Below, piece after piece: positions 50,201-59,818 of a DNA stretch of 64,000 bases. The stretch lies in NCBI GenBank assembly GCA_019096065.1, contig JAGUCH010000008.1, positions 6,391,001-6,455,000 on the forward strand. Reading direction: 5' to 3'. The stretch is from Paracyclopina nana. Its lineage: Eukaryota; Arthropoda; Copepoda; Cyclopoida; Cyclopettidae. Under the pieces are notes generated by a model that saw nothing but the letters and a program-made list of their open reading frames with translations, had not been told where the DNA came from and did no database searches. Within the stretch, counting starts at the first letter, position 1, and each line of letters opens with the position of its first letter. Made by a program: the position numbers and the translations under genes.

Positions 50201-53200
50201 ACTTTCTCAGATGAGCACCTCAAGATTAAAAAAGTGGGGTTTTTGTCTTTGCCCTTAGTCACCAAAAGCAAACAATGGAGGTCATATCATATCTAATTCA
50301 TGGTGAAAGTTTTGATATCTTTTTGCTATGGCATGCAATGCACTACTATTGTGCCACAATTTTTTATCATCATCATCATGAAGAAGAAGATTAGCAAATA
50401 TCTTTGTTGTGTACACAATTCAAGCCCCTCCCTATTTCAGGCCTATCCTTACTCACATGTGCATAGTGTGCTAAAATCATGAATGGGATTTTTTCTCTCT
50501 CAACTTTCAGACCACCAAAATTGGTTTGGAGTGGATGAAAATTTGGGAGCTGTGGCCATTTCCATAAGGAGGGAAAAAGTGATGCCACCAAATCATCAGA
50601 CCACATTCATCCAGCCCCGAAACATTGACCCTGAAAAGGGCACTGAGTATGGCAGAGATCAATGGATGTACAGACTGCTAGTGAGGACTTCTGAACTTTT
50701 GCCCATAAGAGGGTGTGTACTGGAAGAGTCCATTCCTGCACTCAGATCTGAAAAGATCAAATCACTACCCACCAAAGAGGTCTTTGAGTTTGCCTGTCCT
50801 GAACTACAGCTATCTAGGTAAATTAAAAAGTAATTTTGTAACTTTGCAGCTTTGATGGTGCAGTATGAGGTTTCTAGTTTGTGCGCTGTGGGAAACACTC
50901 ATAATAATGTGGAGCATTGTCTTCAGGAAATTTCCCATGATTATCTTAGTGCTTGATATCTTTGTGTGAAACTTGTTGGGTTCAGCAATGGGGTCATTAA
51001 AAATAGCCAAGTCATGAGGAGGGGGATCATTTCTTTCTATAGATGGTAGATCATTTCAAGGCTGCTTCATATTATTATTATTAGGATGAAAAATAATTTC
51101 CTCAGCTAATTGTTGGATCATGTTTACTTTACAGTCTTCACCTTGGCATCCAATCTGGTCCATGCGAAGATGAACTCATCCGCCTTGATGAGGCCTATGT
51201 TCAAAACAAATACAAGGTACTGAAAATGTGAAAGATAACCAGAGTACTCTATCATGATCACCAATTATTTCCTTCAACTCAGGTTGGGCTGATGTACTGC
51301 AGAAATGACCAGCAAACCGAGGAGGATATGTACAACAATGAGGAAGGTGGGCCTGCATTCAATGAATTCCTTGACTTGATTGGTCAGAAGGTCAGGCTCA
51401 AAGGATTCAACAAGTACAAAGCAGGGCTTTGTAATAAAAGTAAGTGGACTTAGCATTTACACCAAAACTGCATTGGCCTCTTTTGGGTTGCAACCTTTGG
51501 CAAACAATTCATGAGTGTGAAACTTCAATTGAACCAAGCACTTGCTAGATATGTCTCTATTTAATCAGCATACAAACTAAAAGTCAGATTCCTTGTGTTC
51601 CTCAAATGCGCAAAAAGAGGGAAATACCAGCTAAAAATATCCCAACTAAGGCCAAATTTTGACCTTTGCTCAATTTAAGTGAGGTATTGACAAAATTTTC
51701 TTGGAAGAAAGTGGCAAGCTTAGGAAAAAGCTCCATGAATGCTTTGAGGCAAATCTGTGATTATCACCCAGCCATCTCAAATTTGGAAGGCTCATTAAAA
51801 TGTCGTTATTTGCAGATGACTCCACAGGCCTGTACAGTGTGTACACCGAGCACCAAAACAATGAGATCATGTTCCACGTGTCCACGCTTCTGCCATTCAC
51901 ACCCAACAATAGGCAGCAGCTGCCAAGAAAGCGTTACATAGGCAATGACATTGTTACCGTTGTCTTCCAAGAGCCCGAGGCCAAGCCCTTCATTCCCAAC
52001 CTCAAGTCCCAATTCCAGCATGTCTTCATTGTTGTTCGAGCTCTGGCTGATGGCTCTGGTTATGCTGTGGCAGTGTCCAGGGCAAAGTCTGTCCCAGTCT
52101 TTGGCCCACCCCTTCCCCCAGGGGGCATTTTCAAGAAGGACAAAGCCTTTGCCGAATTCCTGAGGGCCAAAATCATCAATGCTGAAAATGCAGCTCATTT
52201 GTCTGACAAATTTGTGAGCATGGCCATCAGGACCAGGAAGGAACTGCTCAAAGACTTGGCCACCAATTATGTGACCCAGACCACCTTGGAATCTGGGGTC
52301 AAGTTTAGCCTGTTTGCCAGCTCAAAGAAGAAGGAGAAGGCCAAGCCAAGGTTCACTCCGGATTGTGCTGGACTCAAGGGAGCCCTCTCCTGGAGGGTTG
52401 TGGCTGAGGACTGCTCAGGCGTCCACACCACCATTAGGAGCCACAGCAGGGAAGTGGATGCCATCCTGGGAATCAGCCCTGACAGTATCGCTTTGATTCA
52501 GGACAATATCCACCATGACATCTTGTTCCTCACTGCAACTAAAGCAGTGATTGGATGGACTGCGCTGCAGAACTCCATTAGGATCTACTTTCACCAAGGT
52601 GAAGCCATCATTCTTCATTCCAAGGACTGGGAGTCTGAGGACATGAGTGAGATTTCGCAGAGACTCAAAGCGGTGTCCAATGGAGCTCCCACCCAGGAAT
52701 TCACCCTGCGAAGAAACCAAATGGGCCAATTGGGCTTCCATGTCCAACACGATGGTCTCATCACTGAGGTGGAGAACTTTGGCTATGCCTGGCAGACTGG
52801 CCTTCGGCAAGGATCCAGACTTGTCGAAATCTGCAAGCACCCAGTCACCGCACTGACCCATGAGCAAATGGTGGACTTGCTCAAGACATCCATGACTGTC
52901 ATTGTCACTGTGATCCCACCTCATCCGGATGGCAGCCCCAGGAAAGGATGCCATCTGCTCACCTGTTCACATGCCTACGGTCAAGCTGCTGCATCTGACC
53001 CCAATGGGGACTATGAGAACATAGGCAGCAATGCTGTGCCTAGTCAGCAGCAACCATCTGGTGACAAGACTGTCTTTGATCATCAGCAGAGATCACTCAG
53101 TCCGCCCAGATCAAGCAATTCCTCAGGCTATGGCACTGGCTCCAGCAGGAAATCCAGCTCTGTCATCAATCAATATGTACTGCCTAACATGACCAACAAC

Positions 53201-55087
53201 CATATGCTGTTGAAGTCTTCATCATCGTCCAGTCATCAGCTAAAAACAATCAGCCAGGAAATGATGACCACGAATGGATCAGCTGCTTCAAGTGGAGGCA
53301 ATTCTGGGGATGAGAGATGGTATGACTTTGGTGATATGCCTCCCTCATCATCCGAGAGCTCTCCCCCGCCATTGCCCAATAGGCTCTTGGTTGGCGGCAA
53401 AGGCTCTGCATTTCACAAAGTGAGCAATAATGCTTCCAGTGTCATCATCAGTGGTGGCACTGGGTCAGTTTTGTCAAATGTGGCCATTAATGGTGGCCAG
53501 AATTCCTCATCCAATTCAAGTTCTCCCTCCATTTATCAACACCCACCCCCACCCAAAATGGTGATTCAGTCAAAGCATCCTGTTGCTGTTATTTCTGACC
53601 AAAAAAGAAACACCAACACTCCTGCTGGTAGGAAATATAGCTTCCCATTGGTCGAAGAGAAACGAGAAGCCAAAGTGACTTACCTAACTGAGTATGAGCT
53701 GAACAATCAGCAGCCTGAGAAACTGAGGTCCAAGTCATTGCATAGTCAGGTCTACCTCAATCATGGTGAGGAGGACTCTATTCAAGGCCTTAAAACTAGG
53801 TCTCATCACATGCGAAGCGAGGATGAACTTTCCGCAGTGTCCACCAGTAAGCCCTTTACTTGTTCAAAGTACGATACTTTTGAGATAGCATGATTTTTCT
53901 TTCCAGTCTCTGCAAGTAGCAACAATATGTCACCACTTGCCAGAAGAAGGCACCACATGAGGCAGTCCAATAACACACCCTCATCCGGATCATCCAGGAA
54001 CGAGAGTCCACGATTCATGAAGAGTGATCAGCAGGAAAATCAGTATGGAGTGTTGAAGCTCAAAAAGTCTGCAGCTGCCAGACACAATCCAAACAGGAAT
54101 TCTGCTTCCTACAAAACTTCTACTCTGCAAGAAGATCTAATGAAACTCATAGGCCAAGACTTGGACAGCACTAGACCAAAGGTAATAGCTCTCGACAATA
54201 TCTCTAGAGAATAACTACTTTAAATGTTTGCTGCAGGATCATCAAAAATCGTCTCCTTCAAAAGGCCAAATGAAAAGGTCCAAATCCAGGGAAACGCTAC
54301 TAGTGAATGGTGATGAAAAAGAAATCAATTACATGGCCAGACCAGCCACAGTGATTTCCAACACTTCGGGCTCATCTGGCACCAGCAATAACTTGTATGT
54401 TTATATATGGCAATCATCATGTGTGATGGCTTTATAATAGCTTTTTTTATGACATTTAGGTTCACCTCTCCTACCTCACCTGCAAAGATAAAGGCCAACT
54501 CATCATCATCATCTTCAACATTGCCTCTGCCAGATAGTCACTCAATGGACTGGAATAGCCTAGTTAATACTGCAACCAAAGCAATCAACACAGATGAAGA
54601 TGACACAACTATAGTCGATCTGGAATCTGACACACAACAGCCTAAGAGAATAGTCAAGAGGTACATTCAAGAATAAACCTACCAGATAATTATTATTCAA
54701 AATAATTATTATTCAAATAATTGGCAATGATTACTCAGCATTTATTAATTAATGGAAGTAGAGAAATCCTTCATATTTTTTCTATGTAGTGTAATAATTG
54801 CAACCATTGCTTTTATACGTGTCCATAAACTTGCTTATGAATTATGTTCTATTGCTTGCAGTACAAAAGATGCAATACCTGCCGAGGAAAGGCTAAGCCA
54901 GTTACTTGAGCGCCTTGAATCTCTTGAGTATCGACTAAATACTGAATCCAAGCAAAAGTCTGAGCTGGCTGATGAAGTAGCTCAGCTGAGAGAGGAAAAC
55001 CAGAGGCTGCAAGAAGAGTCAGCCACTGCTGCTCAGCAACTGAGAAGGTTCACTGAGTGGTTCTTCCAGACCATCGAGAAAACCTGA
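38016..55087 (+). CDS. SIPA1L: SIPA1-like (SPAR-type) Rap GTPase-activating protein
   Basis: This is a complete 11-exon model: 38016-38270, 38952-39952, 49509-49774, 50511-50817, 51135-51216, 51283-51439, 51816-53846, 53907-54181, 54237-54394, 54460-54660 and 54862-55087. All borders are GT-AG and all phases agree, giving about 1652 aa. The N-terminus is Ser/Asn-rich with [10 protein letters not shown] and [18 protein letters not shown], typical of SIPA1L. The Rap-GAP domain (about 505-890) contains [15 protein letters not shown] with the catalytic Asn thumb at about N733. The PDZ domain (about 984-1060) reads [13 protein letters not shown] ... GSRLVEIC. The C-terminus is a Leu-rich coiled coil. 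Family members speed GTP hydrolysis on Rap1/Rap2 at synapses and cell junctions. Exon 1 is chosen from its good Kozak context (AAAATGG). The orthologue assignment is firm; the exact paralogue is not. Confidence 0.93.
38952..39952 (+). CDS. SIPA1L: SIPA1L exon 2
   Basis: The acceptor is cttttcag and the donor is CTCAG|GTAAGC (phase 2). It has 333 codons, Ser/Asn/His-rich, ending with [25 protein letters not shown] and SNDLVL, which match SIPA1L proteins just before the CPYFRNE motif. Its first third is CpG-rich (many gcgcgc/acgcg words), unlike later exons. Confidence 0.9.
39987..40112. repeat. Intron duplication, copy 1
   Basis: It matches 40613-40735 in the same orientation. Shared words include GTAGAAATGG, GTGACCTC, CTGTCTTTCCCTTGCTGAGC and GATCAATGTT-like ends. 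It starts about 35 bp after the exon 2 donor. Confidence 0.75.
40613..40735. repeat. Intron duplication, copy 2
   Basis: The direct, diverged second copy of 39987-40112, about 0.6 kb downstream. Confidence 0.75.
41667..41700. repeat. Perfect 14 bp stem-loop
   Basis: GTAGACATCTGTGG and its exact complement are separated by six bases (actacc). Confidence 0.9.
44547..44700. repeat. 17 bp minisatellite, about 9 copies
   Basis: The unit is GCTCAGCTTGACTCAAG. Seven central copies are almost identical and the end copies are diverged. Older, degenerate units (gctgagcttggctta) are visible at 44456-44490. Confidence 0.95.
49509..49774 (+). CDS. SIPA1L: SIPA1L exon 3
   Basis: The acceptor is gcttgcag. 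It encodes [20 protein letters not shown], then a short variable part and [15 protein letters not shown]. The donor is G|GTAGAT. It completes the split Ser codon from exon 2 after a 9.6 kb intron. Confidence 0.92.
50511..50817 (+). CDS. SIPA1L: SIPA1L exon 4 (start of the Rap-GAP region)
   Basis: It encodes [38 protein letters not shown] and [14 protein letters not shown], each matching SIPA1L/Rap1GAP family sequence. Borders are tttcag and AG|GTAAAT. Confidence 0.93.
51135..51216 (+). CDS. SIPA1L: SIPA1L exon 5
   Basis: This 82 bp exon encodes [20 protein letters not shown] and then YVQNKYK. Borders are tttacag and AAG|GTACTG, phase 0. It corresponds to the linker between the two halves of the Rap-GAP fold. 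Confidence 0.9.
51283..51439 (+). CDS. SIPA1L: SIPA1L exon 6
   Basis: It encodes [35 protein letters not shown] and NKYKAGL, a strongly conserved Rap-GAP block. Borders are caactcag and A|GTAAGT. Confidence 0.94.
51816..53846 (+). CDS. SIPA1L: SIPA1L exon 7 (Rap-GAP core, PDZ, Ser-rich region)
   Basis: This 2031 bp exon carries the catalytic motif [15 protein letters not shown], the block HVFIVVRAL, and [13 protein letters not shown]. It then carries the PDZ domain and a long Ser/Asn/Gly-rich tail with proline clusters. Borders are tttgcag and ACCA|GTAAGC (phase 1). Confidence 0.96.
53907..54181 (+). CDS. SIPA1L: SIPA1L exon 8
   Basis: A Ser/Arg-rich segment, then [18 protein letters not shown], a conserved short motif found before the C-terminus of SIPA1L proteins. 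The upstream intron is 60 bp. It ends AAG|GTAATA, phase 0. Confidence 0.9.
54237..54394 (+). CDS. SIPA1L: SIPA1L exon 9
   Basis: It encodes a Ser/Lys-rich segment with [13 protein letters not shown]. The upstream intron is 55 bp, the acceptor gctgcag, and the donor TT|GTATGT (phase 2). Resemblance to relatives is weak, but the frame and phase are consistent. Confidence 0.85.
54460..54660 (+). CDS. SIPA1L: SIPA1L exon 10
   Basis: It encodes a Ser tract and [20 protein letters not shown], a motif seen near the C-terminus of SIPA1L proteins. Acceptor acatttag, donor AG|GTACAT. Confidence 0.88.
54862..55087 (+). CDS. SIPA1L: SIPA1L exon 11 (C-terminal coiled coil and stop)
   Basis: It encodes [18 protein letters not shown] and then [20 protein letters not shown], a clear leucine-heptad coiled coil of the SPAR C-terminal type. 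It ends TGA at 55085-55087. No canonical AATAAA was seen before the convergent protease gene begins. Confidence 0.93.
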
Positions 55088-55528
55088 GAAGGAAGAGAAA
55101 TTGTTTTGAATGTGATATGACTCAGTAACATGCCCTTTTATCATCATCATTATTATTATTATTTTTATTATTTTTGTACCTAAATACTGAGCAAAGAATT
55201 GAACTAAATTCCAATACAGCATCTTTTCTCAATTATTGCATTTACGTTTTTAATTGTAAGTCATGTAAAGTAGCTATGGCACTTGTTTTGAAAAGGGTAA
55301 AATTGAGTTCAATTTGAGGGTCTTCATTGGTTCTCATTTTCACTAGAGCATATTGCCATTGAATATACAATTGCTTAAATAGGTCATTCTTGAGAATTTT
55401 GTCATAGCTTTCGAATCAGCCAAGTTTAAAGACTAAATTGATAGAAACGAGGTTTCAGCAAGAGGTCATTTTCTCCATTTTAAAATCTGGCAGCTAGTCT
55501 CATTTATGAGTCGTATATGTTGTATATA

Positions 55529-55534
55529 TTTATT
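55529..55534 (-). terminator. Poly(A) signal AATAAA of the CUB-protease gene
   Basis: A canonical AATAAA on the minus strand, 40 bp after the stop codon at 55574. It lies inside the short gap to the convergent SIPA1L gene. Confidence 0.6.
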
Positions 55535-55573
55535 GTTATATATATAGTAATTCAGTGTAATTTTAAATCAGAT

Positions 55574-56941
55574 TTAAAAGGACTTGAGATCAGCTCTTTT
55601 ATCGTTGATTCTTCTTGGTCTTCTGTCAGGTTTCTCACAAAAATTTGAGTCTTGGGTGTGGTCATAGATCCACTCAATAGCAGACGACACTCGCGAATAC
55701 ACACCCGGCCAATACGGCTTGGCACAGCTTTTCCCCCAACTGACCACTCCAATGAGCTCGTTGTCATCATTGACAAAAGGTCCGCCAGAGTCTCCAAAGC
55801 AAGCATCTCCTCCCAGGAAAGATTTGGCACAGATCATGGTATCGGTGACTGAGCCATTGTCGTCGTAGAACCGTTCGCAGTCTCGATTGCCCATGGTGAA
55901 GACACTGACAATTTGCAACTTTTCAGCTTGAACTTTCTGATTGTCTGGATTCAAGACGCCCCATCCGGAAGCCCAGCCCTTGACACCAGAGCTGATGAAG
56001 GCATGTCTGGTCTTGGGCAGACACACTGGGTTGATGCCAGCATTGTCTGACCATTGGATGGGATGCTTGAGCTTGAGCAAAGCAAAGTCATGGTCAAAAG
56101 TTGCTCTTTCACCAAACCGTGGGTGAATAATGATGTCAATGAGGTCAACTTTGATGGAGTCGTCCACTTCATCCAGGGTTGTCCAGTCATAGTCGCCCAG
56201 AATGACCTGGATGTCTCCCATGTCTTTCCTGAAGACACAGTGGGCAGCGGTCAAAACGTAGCGGTCAGAAATCAAGGATCCTCCACACCAAGGCCTGTAG
56301 GTGTTTCTGGAGACCAAGCCAACTTGCCAGGGTACTGAGCCAATTTGAGCAGTGCAATTCTGGGTGATGGGGCAGACAATCCTCCCCTGTCTGCCACCTC
56401 CACAAGAGCAAGACCTTTCTTCTTCTTCTTCATTGATTAAATTGACTGTAGACGTTTTTACAGTGGTTGTAGTGCTTTCTCCAGGATTGGGCTCTTTGGT
56501 CACACCTTGGGGCAAAACTATGAAATCCGGATTGGCAGCTTGTGAGACGATCTTCAAATTGCTCTCCGTCAATTGGGTCTCTGCAGTTGTAGTTATTTCA
56601 GTAGATGTAGATGTATTTGACTTGCACTCCAGCTTGCAGTTGAAGCCAAAAAAGTTGAGAATGTCAGACAAGTGTCTGCTGGAATCCTGGGTTGGCTTGG
56701 GGTGGCTCTTGAAACTGAGTGCCAAAGGAGTCTTCCCATCCACAACCACACTGAATCTCTCAGTGCCACAATATTTGGAATCAACCAAGCCTCCATAGCC
56801 CACAATTCTGAGGTAATCTGAGTTGGAGGAAGAGCAAGAAGTGCCAAAGTCCCTTGATGATTCATTGGCTGCTGCTGGAGTGGCAACATTGCAAACCATG
56901 CTTAATTGGCAATTATTGGCGGGAAACACCAACCACCTACA
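55574..56941 (-). CDS. CUB-protease exon 2
   Basis: The acceptor is cattcacag after a 292 bp intron. The exon starts CRWLVFPANN (rest of the CUB) and contains the linker and the whole protease domain in one piece, ending at the stop 55576-55574. Confidence 0.95.
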   Translation of the reverse strand, partial: CRWLVFPANNCQLSMVCNVATPAAANESSRDFGTSCSSSNSDYLRIVGYGGLVDSKYCGTERFSVVVDGKTPLALSFKSHPKPTQDSSRHLSDILNFFGFNCKLECKSNTSTSTEITTTAETQLTESNLKIVSQAANPDFIVLPQGVTKEPNPGESTTTTVKTSTVNLINEEEEERSCSCGGGRQGRIVCPITQNCTAQIGSVPWQVGLVSRNTYRPWCGGSLISDRYVLTAAHCVFRKDMGDIQVILGDYDWTTLDEVDDSIKVDLIDIIIHPRFGERATFDHDFALLKLKHPIQWSDNAGINPVCLPKTRHAFISSGVKGWASGWGVLNPDNQKVQAEKLQIVSVFTMGNRDCERFYDDNGSVTDTMICAKSFLGGDACFGDSGGPFVNDDNELIGVVSWGKSCAKPYWPGVYSRVSSAIEWIYDHTQDSNFCEKPDRRPRRINDKRADLKSF

Positions 56942-57494
56942 CTGTGAATGAGAGATGAAAAACAAAGAAAATGCCTAATTAACCTTTCTTGTTCCATACC
57001 AGATTACAATAGGGATTACAGCTTGATCGGCGTGGGTATATTTCTATTGAATTACTAATCCAAGGTAGTTACTTCAAGTGTCATCACTATTATATTTGCT
57101 CATTAAATCTAGCTAAAAAATCACGATCGTTACCCTGAACTACTCTTGACCTTTTTGGGCTAATTTTTCTCCCACACATACACAGCCAAAACTGTTGGTA
57201 TGATTTATCATGGAAATTTTCAGTTCAACTTACCAGGTAATTTTCTGGGTAATCCTGCTGCCCATAGGACTTATGGCTGACAATTCTGGTGGCCTCTCCA
57301 GGGCTCAATTTCAAGGCGTCTCCTGGGCACTCAGGGCTGTCCAACACCCCCGACCAGCCGAACCTGGAAGCCCTGGCCTCATTGGAGTCTGACTGGTTAA
57401 TCCACTCATCATTGTTTTCGTCTTGTATGGGCTGACTGTGGACAAAATGCCACCAGTAGAGGCAATTGAAAAAGAGGATAATTTTCAGCCGCAT
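55574..57494 (-). CDS. CUB-domain trypsin-like serine protease
   Basis: Two exons, 57494-57234 and 56941-55574, are joined in phase 0 and give 542 aa. Residues 1-20 are a signal peptide. A CUB domain follows (about 50-190, with YPENYLCRW, CQLSMVCNV, DYLRIVGYGG and YCG), then a Thr-rich linker and CSCGGG before the activation site GR|IVCP (Ile275). The catalytic triad is His321 (LTAAHC), Asp372 (DHDFALLKL) and Ser472 (GDACFGDSGGPF). Asp466 lies six residues before the serine, predicting cleavage after Lys/Arg. The family (crustacean and insect CUB-serine proteases) is secreted and acts in digestion, venom, chemosensory organs or immunity; the role here is unknown. Odd: the mature N-terminus is IVCP and not IVGG, with an extra Cys pair (CPITQNC). 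It is tail-to-tail with SIPA1L and divergent from MOSMO. Confidence 0.93.
57234..57494 (-). CDS. CUB-protease exon 1
   Basis: ATG at 57494. It encodes MRLKIILFFNCLYWWHFVHS, then an acidic stretch and the first half of the CUB domain, to TACCTG|GTAAGT (phase 0). A TATA-like box and Inr just upstream support this start. Confidence 0.92.
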
Positions 57495-57503
57495 TTTGGC
57501 AGC

Positions 57504-57541
57504 AACTGAAAGAGTGGACAGCTTTGCTGAGCTTTTTTATC
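57504..57541 (-). promoter_or_regulatory. Core promoter of the CUB-protease gene (TATA-like box and Inr)
   Basis: On the minus strand GATAAAAAA (T at 57539) lies 32 bp upstream of the A in TTCAGTT (57507), an arthropod-type initiator. The ATG follows 13 bp later at 57494. Spacing and words fit a focused promoter; transcription was not tested. Confidence 0.5.
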
Positions 57542-57593
57542 AAGAATCCATGTAGGAAGTGTTGCGCAACACCAACAAAGGCAACAATTAGCG

Positions 57594-57612
57594 AGCGCGC
57601 GCGCGCGTGCAG
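57594..57612. repeat. (GC)n run upstream of the CUB-protease gene
   Basis: An alternating gcgcgcgcgcgc-type stretch about 100 bp upstream of the start codon, one of several in the window close to gene starts. Confidence 0.7.
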
Positions 57613-58456
57613 GTCAGCAATTCTTAGAACTCTGTGGAAGACAATATGGAAGTGTTGCTGCTATTTATGTGGGCATGTGACATTAGCCTTTTTTTTACTA
57701 AACTGGATTTTAAACTCTACTTCCCCATTTATGAAGATTTTATTTATTTTGTAGTGAAGGAAACTGGTTATTGCAATGCAATCTTTTAGGCAAATGAGGC
57801 AAGCAGGAAATGCCATGGATATTAAAGCATTTTTTAAAGCTTATTATAAGACTTTTTTCGTGAAAATTAATTAACAGCATAGCAATTAAACCACTAATAA
57901 GATGATGATGAGTACCCACGGATCTTTAATTCTCAAAAAGATGTCTTATGGAAAGCACTATATAACTAGCGCAACAATTAAGACCAAAAATCGATTTTCA
58001 TGCATTTAAAGGTGATTTTGTGGGAATTAAATATATTTTTGAGTTACTTCGTCTGAATTGTCATGGCAATTCATCAAATATGTGAATGCAGAAAGGCTAC
58101 TTTTAAAATGAGTAAATTGAACTCAAAAGGAGCTTCTCTTCCCAGGAAAATAACTAGTTTGAATCATCACTACTGTAATGCAATTGCAGGCGGAATTCCA
58201 CGGAACTCAAGACGAGGCGAAAATGTCCTTGAAAATCTACCGCTGCCAAAACGCGGATATTTTTGTTACCTTAGTCTCTTGAAAATAATCCTTTTTCTTT
58301 GGCACTTTAGCAAGGAAACGTTATTTTGTCTTTTTTTACGTATTTTTGCTTTTTTCAATTATGACAGGTTGCGCGAGTTTTTCCGCGAAATGGTCTGAGG
58401 AACGCGAACGTCAGCTGATTTGTTTGTTGTTGATCCTTCTGCGATTTGACGAGAAA
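57613..58456. other. Divergent intergenic region, CUB-protease and MOSMO
   Basis: About 0.96 kb separates the two start codons. No coding exon is supported. It ends with CpG-containing sequence and a two-codon upstream ORF (ATGGTCTGA, 58390-58398) before the MOSMO start. Frames of 111 and 76 codons here show no family features. Confidence 0.5.
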
Positions 58457-58559
58457 ATGGATAAACTGTCTGCAATTTCGTTCACATTATTCCTGATTGC
58501 AGATAGCTTCGCTGTGGCTGCTCTTTGTATGCCAGATTGGATTGTGACTAATGTTGGCG
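58457..58559 (+). CDS. MOSMO: MOSMO exon 1
   Basis: It encodes MDKLSAISFTLFLIADSFAV to DWIVTNVG and contains the first membrane helix. Donor G|GTAAGT, phase 1. Confidence 0.92.
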
Positions 58560-59755
58560 GTAAGTCAATGTGAAAAAGCCGCTAGATTTCATTTTATTTA
58601 ACATTCCTCGCGTCAAATCTAGGTTTTTTATTTAGGTGGCCATGAAACGATGCTTTTTTTCGGTTCGTTCTAATATTTTCTCCGGATTTTTTTCAAAAAT
58701 TGACTTAGATGTAAAACTGAAGTTTTCTGCAAAGAGGGCTTTTACAAAAACTTTTCTAAATTCGTTGAATTGCTTGGTTTTTTTCGATACTAGGTTAAAG
58801 TCAAAAGTCGCTGATTTTTCAGGTCCCATTTCATTGATAGACCTGGATACTCGAAAACTGTGTAAAACGCCAGATATTTTTTTGTTGAAGAACCTGAACT
58901 TATTTTCGCATAATTATTATTTCAGGAAGTACGAGAATCGGGTTGTTGAGGACTTGTATGACAATCCGAAATCGGCCCACTGAATGCTTCACCCAAAATT
59001 TGACACCCGAGTGGACTTTGTCGTTGATTGGCATTTTTTGCGGCTGCATTTGCCTCACTTCCACACTGGGCCTCACCATTGCCGCACAATGGGACAGATC
59101 TGTGGAATTGTACGCGAGATGGGCGGGATTTTTGGCTGGTAAAAAAGTGTTACATGTTGTAAAAACTTTGAAAATGACAGAGCTGATTTTCATGGCTGAC
59201 AAATGAATTGGATTTTAAAAATAGAAAAAATTCTGAAACATGAGGAAAATTCCTATTTTAGAAACTTAAAATACAATTCACGCGAACACTGGTTTCAGCG
59301 TAAAAAAGCCTAAAAATAGGCTATTCATAAACAGGATGACATACTCAGAATTTGTGGAGAAACTCTTTAAGTACCAAAATTTGTTTTTGTGCCCTTAAGC
59401 AACAATATCAGCAAAAAACGCTTAAAAACTTGCTTCAACCTTAATTTGATAATTAGTGGAAATTGTCGGGTCATGTGCGTATATGAGATGTTTTCCTGTG
59501 CATTTTCAGTGGTTCTCTTTTGCTTCGCCGCCATTTTGTTTCCTATTGGGTTTTCCATCAATGAAATTGGAGGTGCCCCATTTCAGGTAGGATTTTTTTT
59601 CTCTTCAAAAAGCATGATATTAATGCGAGCTTGTATTGTTTCAGCTCCCGAATAACTACACAGTGGGCATTTCCTACATATTTTTTGTCATGTCAATTTG
59701 GATCACAGTGATTTCAGAGCTCTTCGCGTCCAAAATTTGCCTTCCGCATTTCTGA
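58457..59755 (+). CDS. MOSMO: MOSMO orthologue, modulator of Smoothened
   Basis: Four exons, 58457-58559, 58926-59138, 59510-59586 and 59645-59755, join in phases 1, 1 and 0 to 167 aa, the same length as vertebrate MOSMO. Conserved pieces include MDKLSAIS ... MPDWI, STRIGLLRTC, LTPEWTLSLIG, YARWAGFLAVVLFCFAAILF, PIGFSINEIGGAPFQLPNN and the C-terminal SKICLP. Four membrane helices are visible (about 7-29, 65-87, 98-118 and 136-157), with Cys45 and Cys55 in the first extracellular loop as in claudin-like folds. In vertebrates MOSMO works with MEGF8 and MGRN1 to lower surface Smoothened and damp Hedgehog signalling; a similar role here is inference. The start has a good Kozak context (GAAAATGG). 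Confidence 0.93.
58926..59138 (+). CDS. MOSMO: MOSMO exon 2
   Basis: Acceptor atttcag; it encodes STRIGLLRTCMTIRNRPTEC, then the second membrane helix and YARWAGFLA. Donor G|GTAAAA, phase 1. Confidence 0.93.
59510..59586 (+). CDS. MOSMO: MOSMO exon 3
   Basis: Acceptor cattttcag; it encodes VLFCFAAILFPIGFSINEIG and GAPFQ, the third helix and the conserved loop. Donor CAG|GTAGGA, phase 0. Confidence 0.93.
59645..59755 (+). CDS. MOSMO: MOSMO exon 4
   Basis: Acceptor gtttcag; it encodes LPNNYTVGISYIFFVMSIWI and the fourth helix through SKICLPHF and stop TGA. Confidence 0.93.
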   Translation, partial: LPNNYTVGISYIFFVMSIWITVISELFASKICLPHF

Positions 59756-59812
59756 AGAAATATTGGAGAGACCTTTAACAAATCTTGATTCATTCTGAGC
59801 GCAAAAACCATG

Positions 59813-59818
59813 AATAAA
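59813..59818 (+). terminator. MOSMO: Poly(A) signal AATAAA of MOSMO
   Basis: Canonical hexamer 57 bp after the stop codon. Confidence 0.7.

Noticed and set aside
54752..54861. Hydrophobic in-frame extension upstream of SIPA1L exon 11.
   Set aside because: It reads through a pyrimidine-rich intron end with a good acceptor at 54861; the exon starts at the AG.
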